From Bryobacterales bacterium (GTDB lineage: Bacteria > Acidobacteriota > Terriglobia > Bryobacterales > Bryobacteraceae), in assembly GCA_027459465.1 (NCBI GenBank), contig DAIDIH010000360.1, positions 1 to 43,019 on the forward strand: DNA of 43,019 nt, in the 5' to 3' direction. The notes beneath the pieces were generated by a model that was given only the letters and a program-made list of their open reading frames with translations, ran no database searches and had not been told where the DNA came from. The position numbers and the translations under genes were made by a program. Below, piece after piece: positions 38,207-43,019 of the stretch; positions within the stretch are counted from its first letter, which is position 1; each line of letters starts with the position of its first letter.

Positions 38207-39569
38207 GGGCTAGGTCCTGCGATGGTTCGGTGGGGAACGGGGATTCGTGAATGAGGACGCGGGTGCGGCGGGGGCGGGGGAAGCGGACGTCGAGGGTGCC
38301 GCCGGAGTCGGTGAGGGCCTCGCGCATTTCTTCGCCATCGGGTTCAACAAGGTAATCCGTGGTGGGGCGAAGGCCGATGACGAAGACGTTCGCGTAGTTG
38401 GTGGCGGCGTGAATGGGGAGCGGGGCGCGGATGATGGTGGCCGAGCCGAGGTCGTAGACGGCGGGAGGCGCGGCGGGGCCGGTTTCGAGGGCGGTGATGG
38501 CGCCGTTGGTGAACAACTGCGCGCGTCCGTGCAGGAGGCCGAACCAGGGGGAATCGTCTTCCCAGGAGCCGCGGACGAAGAGGGTTCCGGCTTTCGGGTC
38601 GTGGAAGACGAGCGGAAGGTGCATGTAGCTCAGGCCGGGTTGGTAAGGGTTGGCCCAGAGAAATTCGTAGGGGGCGCCGAAGGGGCCGCGGAGCATGTAA
38701 CGGTCCATGATGAGCCAGCCTTGGAGATATTGGCTGGAGGTGGCGTTGTTGTCGAAGGCGACGAGCGAGAGGCCGGCGGCGCGGGAGAGGGCGGCGGCGT
38801 CGAGGTCGGGTTCGCGGCCGCCGGGATACATCGGGATGCGATATTCATTTTCGGCGGCGGGGTAGGGAGCGGGGTAGTGGCTGGCGATGTGGAGGGCGGC
38901 GAGGTTGTCGAACCAGGCGGGACGGTCCAGGCGGAGGTCGATGCTGAGATTGTCGCGGACGGCGTGGAGGATTTCGAGCAGGGGGTAGAGAGCGCCGCCG
39001 ACGGGCGTTTCGGCGTCGGTTCCGAGGGCGGGTGCGTAATGGCCGCGCCACCATTGAGTGACGGCGTCGCGGAGGACTTTCGCGGCGAGGCCGGAATCTT
39101 CGGTGCCGATGGCGATGGCGGCGAGGATGCGGTCGCGCCAGGCTGGGAGATCGGAGGACGGAGGAGGAGTTGCGAGGGCGTTGCGGAGGCGGGTTTCGAG
39201 TTGAGTGCGTTGGGCTGGAGTGAGCGCGTCCTGGCACCAGTCGAAGACGAGGGCGAGAGAGCGGAGGCCCGTGTTGGGAGCGGAGGCTGCGGCGATGGCT
39301 TTTTCGGCGGCGGCGCGGTTCTGGGTGACTTCGTAGTCGAGAGCCCAAGCGAAGGCGGCTTGCGGCATTGCGGCGCCGCCGGACATGAGGCGGTTGAGTT
39401 GCTCCCAGCGCATGGACTGGCGCTGGCGCTCGCGGCGGAGAAGGCGGAGTCTTTGTTCGGTAAGGAAGAGGCGCGGGTGGTCGGAGTAGACGTGGAAGCT
39501 TTCCTCATCAGCGGCGAAGGCGGGCGAACAGAGAAAGCAGAAAAAACCGAGGGCGGCGAGGCGTCGCAA
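38193..39569 (-). CDS. Exported heparinase/alginate-lyase-like hypothetical protein
   Basis: This protein of about 458 residues is predicted to be exported (TTG start, then RRLAALGFFCFLCSPAFA). HPRLFLTEQRLRLLRRERQ resembles the N-terminal segment of heparinase II/III-type lyases, followed by a helical region (ALVFDWCQDALTPAQRTQL) like the alpha/alpha toroid, and a C-terminal beta part (GTLFVRGSWEDDSPWFGLLHG) like the sheet domain. No catalytic residues could be assigned. The frame extends to 39671, but only the shorter form begins with a clean signal peptide. A long antisense frame here is a codon-bias shadow. Confidence 0.72.
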   Translation of the reverse strand: MRRLAALGFFCFLCSPAFAADEESFHVYSDHPRLFLTEQRLRLLRRERQRQSMRWEQLNRLMSGGAAMPQAAFAWALDYEVTQNRAAAEKAIAAASAPNTGLRSLALVFDWCQDALTPAQRTQLETRLRNALATPPPSSDLPAWRDRILAAIAIGTEDSGLAAKVLRDAVTQWWRGHYAPALGTDAETPVGGALYPLLEILHAVRDNLSIDLRLDRPAWFDNLAALHIASHYPAPYPAAENEYRIPMYPGGREPDLDAAALSRAAGLSLVAFDNNATSSQYLQGWLIMDRYMLRGPFGAPYEFLWANPYQPGLSYMHLPLVFHDPKAGTLFVRGSWEDDSPWFGLLHGRAQLFTNGAITALETGPAAPPAVYDLGSATIIRAPLPIHAATNYANVFVIGLRPTTDYLVEPDGEEMREALTDSGGTLDVRFPRPRRTRVLIHESPFPTEPSQDLAHDSR

Positions 39570-39770
39570 ACCGCTTTCTATTGTCCCATAGCGGATTTGC
39601 CGGAGAGATCCGGGGGCGAAGAATGTAAGGTGCGCGACGAGGGCGGACCGGGTTGTGTCAGGTGGACACACGGGTTGGACACGCTGACCCGTACGGCGAG
39701 GGGAGGACGGCGCTAAGGTGCTGAAAATTCTTGTGCCGGGGACTTCATTTTTCGGCGGTGGAATTGCTAC

Positions 39771-39940
39771 CCTCTATGGTGAATTGATGGAGTTACTGTT
39801 TCACCTGCCCTCTGATTGCAACGGGCGAAGCGGAGGCGAGTGGCCATCAGGAACGGCGTGCTTGCGGGAGCCGGTGTTTCAAGGATTTTACGAAGACCGC
39901 TCTTCTTTCGTTAGCTGGTTGCAACAGAGGGTCTTTTTTT
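39771..39940 (+). ncRNA. Candidate structured small RNA, 6S-like in outline
   Basis: A hairpin formed by GGTGAA and TTCACC (about 39778-39806) is followed by a long closing helix: CCCTCT plus TTGCAAC (39808-39822) pairs with GTTGCAA plus AGAGGG (39918-39931). Between them are two further hairpins, GGAACGGC with GCCG and TTTC, and ACGAAGA with TCTTC. A second CCCTCT just upstream (about 39770-39775) could compete for the same 3' strand. The 3' end runs straight into an intrinsic terminator. This pattern suggests an independent stable RNA of about 130-170 bases. 6S RNA is one possibility; no diagnostic sequence motif was recognised, and a promoter was not identified. Confidence 0.45.
39894..39940 (+). 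terminator. Intrinsic terminator
   Basis: AGACC-G-CTCT pairs with AGAGGGTCT (39926-39934), a nine-pair stem with one bulged G, followed immediately by seven T residues (39934-39940). This is the clearest Rho-independent terminator in the window. It ends the candidate RNA and competes with its closing helix, since both use AGAGGG. Confidence 0.7.
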
Positions 39941-40147
39941 GAAGGTGCCCTACTCCAGTCAATTCGCGGCGTGCGGGAGGCGCGCTGAAAGGAAATTATT
40001 GGTGCTCACCCCCGGATCCAGGGAAACGGTAAAGCGCTGGGGCTTCCAGCGGAGGAATTCAGGACGCGGGCCTCGCTGGAAGTGAACCTTAAGCGGGTGT
40101 TGTTGTCCATCGCCGCCGCGGCCGGATCCAAGCCCATCATGGGCAGA
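39941..40147. other. Stretch with no convincing gene
   Basis: These 207 bases contain only short frames on both strands, such as a minus-strand frame of 44 codons beginning MMGLDPAAAAMDNN. None has a recognisable domain or good start signals. It separates the terminator from the large stem-loop at 40148. Confidence 0.5.
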
Positions 40148-40198
40148 CCGCATCGGACCCGGACCAGCTAATTCCCTTCGACCCGGGTTCCGATGCGG
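40148..40198 (+). terminator. Large stem-loop, terminator-like
   Basis: CCGCATCGGA pairs perfectly with TCCGATGCGG, and the stem continues as CCCGG with CCGGG after a one-base bulge, enclosing a loop of about 20 bases. On the plus strand it is followed by GCCTTTTCC, a weak T run. It may be a terminator, a processing site or part of another structured RNA. It lies 123 bases before rlmH. Confidence 0.45.
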
Positions 40199-40321
40199 GC
40201 CTTTTCCGGATGCGTCGTGCGCGCCCGGATATACGCCACATAATAGCAGCTATCCGGCTTAAGCTATAGGCAGCCGGCCACCCGGAAGGGGCCGACCGGC
40301 GGCCGAGCGCTGATTGCTTTC

Positions 40322-40741
40322 GTGAAAATCTTCCTCTACTACATCGGGAAGCCGAAGAGCCGGGAGGCGAATGCTCTGGCGGGGGAGTACGTGAGCCGGA
40401 TTTCGCATTCGGCGCGGTGCGAGATGCGGGAGGTGGACCCGCGGCGGTTTGTCCCGGCGGCGAAGCATCCAAGCGCGGTACGGGTATATCTGGATCCGGC
40501 GGGGGAGCGGATGGATTCGGCGGGGTTTGCGGCGTGGTTGGGGAAGCATCGCGACGAGGGGCGGGACATCGTGTTCGCCGTGGGGGGCGCCGACGGTCTG
40601 CCGGAGGAGTGGCGGGACGGCGCGGGTTCGCGGATCTCGCTTTCGCCGATGACGTTTCCGCATGAGATGGCGCGGGCGATGCTGGCCGAGCAGATCTATC
40701 GCGCGTTCACGATATTGCATGGGCATCCGTATCCCCGCTAG
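40322..40741 (+). CDS. rlmH: 23S rRNA (pseudouridine1915-N3)-methyltransferase RlmH
   Basis: This 139-residue SPOUT-class enzyme methylates pseudouridine 1915 in helix 69 of 23S rRNA, using SAM. The N-terminus MKIFLYYIGKPKS, the knot motif FAVGGADGLP and the C-terminal SLSPMTFPHEMARAMLAEQIYRA are characteristic. Length is slightly below the usual 155 residues. It starts at GTG 40322 with no strong ribosome-binding site. Confidence 0.95.
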   Translation: MKIFLYYIGKPKSREANALAGEYVSRISHSARCEMREVDPRRFVPAAKHPSAVRVYLDPAGERMDSAGFAAWLGKHRDEGRDIVFAVGGADGLPEEWRDGAGSRISLSPMTFPHEMARAMLAEQIYRAFTILHGHPYPR

Positions 40742-40764
40742 GGGGATGTGGGAAACCGCTGCGA

Positions 40765-40770
40765 TACACT
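40765..40770 (+). promoter_or_regulatory. Putative -10 hexamer TACACT before accD
   Basis: TACACT sits exactly six bases before GTG 40777, in the 35-base gap after rlmH, with no Shine-Dalgarno sequence between them. Confidence 0.5.
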
Positions 40771-40776
40771 AGTTTA

Positions 40777-41628
40777 GTGGCTTGGTTTAACCGGCAGAAG
40801 CCGGGTGTGGAAGCTCCTCCGGACGAGGGTGGGCGCAAGGTTCGCACCGAGGGGTTGTGGGAAAAATGCGCGCACTGCGACCAGATCATCTGGCGCAAGA
40901 CGCTGGAAGAGTCGATGCAGGTTTGCCCGAAGTGCGAGTACCACTTCCGCATCGACGCGCGGACGCGGCTGGCATTGCTATTCGATAACGGCGAGTACGA
41001 GGTGCATGACGAGAAGCTCGGCTCGACGGATCCGCTGAAGTTTGTGGATTCCAAACCGTACTCGGAGCGGCTGGCGGCGATGCGGCGGGCGACGGCGCTG
41101 CCGGATGCGTTGATTTCGGCTTCGGGCACGATGAACGGGCGGCAGGTGAACATCTGCGCGCTGGAGTTGAAGTTCATCGGCGGGAGCATGGGCGCCGTGA
41201 TGGGCGAGCAGATCACGCGGGCGATTGAGCGAAGCGCGCGGGAGCGGGTTCCGCTGGTGATTGTGTCGGCTTCGGGCGGAGCGCGGATGCAAGAGGGAGC
41301 GGTGAGCCTGATGCAGCTTGCCAAGATTTCGGCGGCGCTGATGAGGCTGGACGAAGCGAAGGTGCCCTATATCAGCGTGATGACGGACCCGACGACGGGC
41401 GGGGTGACGGCGAGCTTCGCGATGCTGGGCGATCTGAACATCGCCGAGCCGGGAGCGCTGATCGGCTTTGCCGGGCCGCGCGTGATCGAGCAGACGATCC
41501 GGCAGAAGCTGCCCGAGGGTTTTCAGACCAGTGAGTTTCTTGTCGAGCACGGGTTCCTCGACGCCGTGGTCAAGCGATCCGATCTTAAGGAGTTTCTATG
41601 CAGAGCGTTCGATCTGCTGATGAATTGA
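40777..41628 (+). CDS. accD: Acetyl-CoA carboxylase carboxyltransferase subunit beta (AccD)
   Basis: This 283-residue subunit transfers the carboxyl group from carboxybiotin to acetyl-CoA, the first step of fatty acid synthesis. The N-terminal zinc ribbon is complete: Cys31, Cys34, Cys50 and Cys53. The crotonase-fold core has SGTMNGRQVNICALE, FIGGSMGAVMGEQI, SASGGARMQEG and FAGPRVIEQTIRQKLPEGFQ. It starts at GTG 40777 with MAWFNRQKPG. The end overlaps the next gene by 31 bases. accA, folC or trpF partners are not seen here. Confidence 0.96.
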   Translation: MAWFNRQKPGVEAPPDEGGRKVRTEGLWEKCAHCDQIIWRKTLEESMQVCPKCEYHFRIDARTRLALLFDNGEYEVHDEKLGSTDPLKFVDSKPYSERLAAMRRATALPDALISASGTMNGRQVNICALELKFIGGSMGAVMGEQITRAIERSARERVPLVIVSASGGARMQEGAVSLMQLAKISAALMRLDEAKVPYISVMTDPTTGGVTASFAMLGDLNIAEPGALIGFAGPRVIEQTIRQKLPEGFQTSEFLVEHGFLDAVVKRSDLKEFLCRAFDLLMN

Positions 41629-42176
41629 GTTTCGCCGCAGGCTATCAGGAGTCGCTGCGCGAGACGCTGGCTACGGTAGACATGAGCCGCGTGGCGGAGG
41701 CGATCCGGTGGTTTGAAGAGACGCGGGACGCCGGGGGGACGATCTTCGTCTGCGGGAACGGAGGCAGCGCGTCCTCGGCTTCGCATTTTGCCTGCGACAT
41801 CGTAAAGGGCGCAAGTTATTCCAAGCGGTCGCGGTTCCGGATTCAGGCGCTGACGGATTCGCTGCCCACCATCACCGCCTATTCGAACGATGTCGGCTAC
41901 TCGAGCGTGTTCGTCGAGCAGCTACGCAACTTCGCGCGGAAGGGCGACCTGGTGATGTGCCTGAGCGGTTCGGGCAAGTCGCCGAACGTGGTGGAGGCGG
42001 CGCGGTATGCGCGGTCGATCGGCTGCCGGACGATCGGGCTGACCGGCTTCGATGGCGGCGAGTTGGCGCGGCAGGTGGAGTTGAATATTCACGCCGATTC
42101 ACCGCACATGGGGCGCATCGAAGACGCGCACATGATCGTGTGCCACACGATCGCCTACTACTTCATCGAGCGGTAA
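41598..42176 (+). CDS. SIS-domain sugar isomerase, GmhA-like
   Basis: This 192-residue protein matches sedoheptulose-7-phosphate isomerase (GmhA), which starts ADP-heptose synthesis for lipopolysaccharide. The phosphate-binding loop is FVCGNGGSASSASHFACD, and LSGSGKSPNVVEAARYARS with SPHMGRIEDAHMIVCHTIAYYFIE completes the SIS fold. AAGGAG lies six bases before ATG 41598, clearly marking the start even though it is inside the accD end. With waaA nearby, a role in the lipopolysaccharide core is likely, but DiaA-like members look similar. Confidence 0.87.
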   Translation: MQSVRSADELSFAAGYQESLRETLATVDMSRVAEAIRWFEETRDAGGTIFVCGNGGSASSASHFACDIVKGASYSKRSRFRIQALTDSLPTITAYSNDVGYSSVFVEQLRNFARKGDLVMCLSGSGKSPNVVEAARYARSIGCRTIGLTGFDGGELARQVELNIHADSPHMGRIEDAHMIVCHTIAYYFIER

Positions 42177-42181
42177 CGGGG

Positions 42182-42784
42182 TCACTTGGCCGGCGGCTGT
42201 TCGAGTGGGACCTCGAAGTAGATAATCCCCTTGCCGGTGCGCATGCCCTGCATTCCCGTAAGGTATAGCTTAGCGCCACGGATGAGTTCGGTTTCGAAAT
42301 AGAAGAAGCCGGAGGCGGATTCGTGGGGGGCTACCATCTGCGCGGTGAAGGCGCGTCCATCGAGTTCCCAGTTGGCGAGGGGGTTTTTCTTTTTGGGGAG
42401 TGGGAAGGGGAGGCGCGGCGCGGGGGAACCGGGCGAATCCTTGGGCAGCCTGGCGGTGGTGGAAGCGATATCGGCCGGGGGGACGGCCTCGATGTGACGG
42501 CCGTCGGGGAGTTCGTATTCGGCTTGGAGGCCGCTGAGCCGGAGGGGTTCGTCGAGGTCGTTTTGGACGATAACCAGGACGGGCAGAATGCCATACTTGT
42601 AGGGATTGTGCTTGCCGAAGGCCGTGCGGGCCTGCTCGTCGGTGGTGTAGGGGACAGCCGCCACCGTGACGTGGTCATTGGTTTGACGGGTTTTGTAGGC
42701 GGAGGCGGAGCCTGGATCGAACTTCTCCCCGCCAACCGCTGCTGAAAGCATGAGGACGAACCAAACAGCCGAAGACAGTCTCAT
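42182..42784 (-). CDS. Exported hypothetical protein
   Basis: This 200-residue protein has a signal peptide (MRLSSAVWFVLMLSAAVGG) and a mature part with beta-strand character: VPYTTDEQARTAFGKHNPYKYGI, LPVLVIVQNDLDEPLRLSG and the C-terminal GIIYFEVPLEQ. No domain is recognised. The segment VIVQNDLDEPLRLSGLQAEY resembles proteins that state how a compound or fold interacts in Ig-like exported families, but this is weak. GGAG precedes ATG 42784. It faces waaA and may overlap its start. Confidence 0.7.
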   Translation of the reverse strand: MRLSSAVWFVLMLSAAVGGEKFDPGSASAYKTRQTNDHVTVAAVPYTTDEQARTAFGKHNPYKYGILPVLVIVQNDLDEPLRLSGLQAEYELPDGRHIEAVPPADIASTTARLPKDSPGSPAPRLPFPLPKKKNPLANWELDGRAFTAQMVAPHESASGFFYFETELIRGAKLYLTGMQGMRTGKGIIYFEVPLEQPPAK

Positions 42785-43019
42785 TTCATTGCTCCATTTC
42801 GGGCTGCGCGCCCTCGCGTTTCCCCTCCTGGTAGTGTATTGGGTTTCGCGCGGACTTGGCGACCGCCGCTATCTAAGGACGCTTCCTTCGCGGCTGGGTT
42901 TCCTGCCGCGGTCGATCCGGCGGGGCGGGGCGGACTCGATCTGGCTGCACGCGGTGTCGGTGGGCGAGGTGCTGTCGTCGGTGAGGCTGGTGCATGAGTT
43001 GCGCGCGCAGCAGCCGAAG
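42750..43019 (+). CDS. waaA: 3-deoxy-D-manno-octulosonic acid (Kdo) transferase, N-terminal part
   Basis: This frame is open to the right edge; 90 codons are visible. It contains the membrane anchor (FGLRALAFPLLVVYWVSRGL), then GDRRYLRTLPSRLGF and IWLHAVSVGEVLSSVRLVHEL, the start of the GT30 Kdo transferase that attaches Kdo to lipid A precursor. ATG 42750 lies inside the opposite-strand gene; TTG 42789 would avoid the overlap and give a start nearer the usual family length. Which is used cannot be decided here. Confidence 0.82.
   Translation, partial: MRTNQTAEDSLISLLHFGLRALAFPLLVVYWVSRGLGDRRYLRTLPSRLGFLPRSIRRGGADSIWLHAVSVGEVLSSVRLVHELRAQQPK

Noticed and set aside
38247..39716. A 489-codon plus-strand frame antisense to the heparinase-like gene
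   Set aside because: Its product is a glycine-, glutamate- and valine-rich run without domains, the usual mirror of a GC-rich gene on the other strand, which has a signal peptide and family-like motifs.
39808..39931. The inverted repeat CCCTCT/TTGCAAC read as the ends of a miniature transposable element
   Set aside because: No target-site duplication is visible, no second copy was noticed in the window, and a terminator abuts one end, so an RNA helix explains it better.
39718..39942. A 74-codon plus-strand frame from GTG 39718
   Set aside because: It runs through the candidate RNA and its terminator, has no ribosome-binding site and no recognisable composition or domain.
40137..40472. Minus-strand frame opposite rlmH
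   Set aside because: Proline- and serine-rich mirror of rlmH with no start signals.

Overview
The window (43,019 bases, GC-rich) looks like chromosome of a soil-type Acidobacteriota bacterium, probably close to Solibacter/Bryobacter. That placement is an inference from gene content: CRTAC1/TPR gene pairs, a DUF1080 protein, the Abhydrolase_10-type secreted hydrolase, a tricorn-like S41 peptidase and many Sec- or Tat-exported hydrolases. A Kdo transferase gene at the right edge indicates a Gram-negative outer membrane. No phage, IS element, CRISPR array, tRNA or rRNA was seen.

Layout. (1) 1-6530, minus strand: a sugar-uptake operon reading alpha-L-rhamnosidase (GH78), a double-domain ABC ATPase, a permease, and a second permease fused in frame to its own periplasmic-type sugar-binding domain; the last gene runs off the left edge. 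(2) 6569-9321: two divergent nucleotide-sugar dehydrogenases, one like AlgD and one like WbpA. (3) 9330-15593, minus strand: secreted amidohydrolase, Abhydrolase_10-type hydrolase and M28 peptidase, then an MFS transporter with a C-terminal soluble domain. (4) 15649-17934: an exported hypothetical protein, a low-GC small ORF and an esterase. (5) 17931-25456, minus strand: a tightly packed eight-gene run (Moco oxidoreductase, haem-binding protein, small exported protein, TPR protein, CRTAC1 protein, methyltransferase, heparinase-like lyase, DUF1080 protein). (6) 25530-31976, plus strand: dienelactone hydrolase, S9 glutamyl-endopeptidase-like protein and a coupled tricorn-like S41 peptidase. (7) 31984-37477: an orphan glycine-betaine-type binding lipoprotein, msrPQ and hutUI. 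(8) 37507-39569, minus strand: a decayed cytochrome c tail, a DinB protein and a heparinase-like protein. (9) 39570-40321: about 750 bases without a convincing gene, holding a candidate structured RNA that ends in a strong intrinsic terminator, plus a second large stem-loop. (10) 40322-43019: rlmH, accD, a GmhA-like SIS isomerase, a small exported protein and the start of waaA.

The genes fit a polymer-degrading heterotroph. Rhamnosides are trimmed and the sugar imported, uronic-acid polymers are probably cleaved, peptides are degraded by S9/S41/M28 enzymes, histidine is degraded by hutUI, and oxidised periplasmic methionines are repaired by msrPQ. The most notable signals are the permease-binding-protein fusion, a recurrent TANNNT hexamer placed 6-8 bases before start codons (suggesting leaderless transcripts), the candidate RNA near 39.8-39.94 kb, and the cytochrome c fossil at 37.5 kb.
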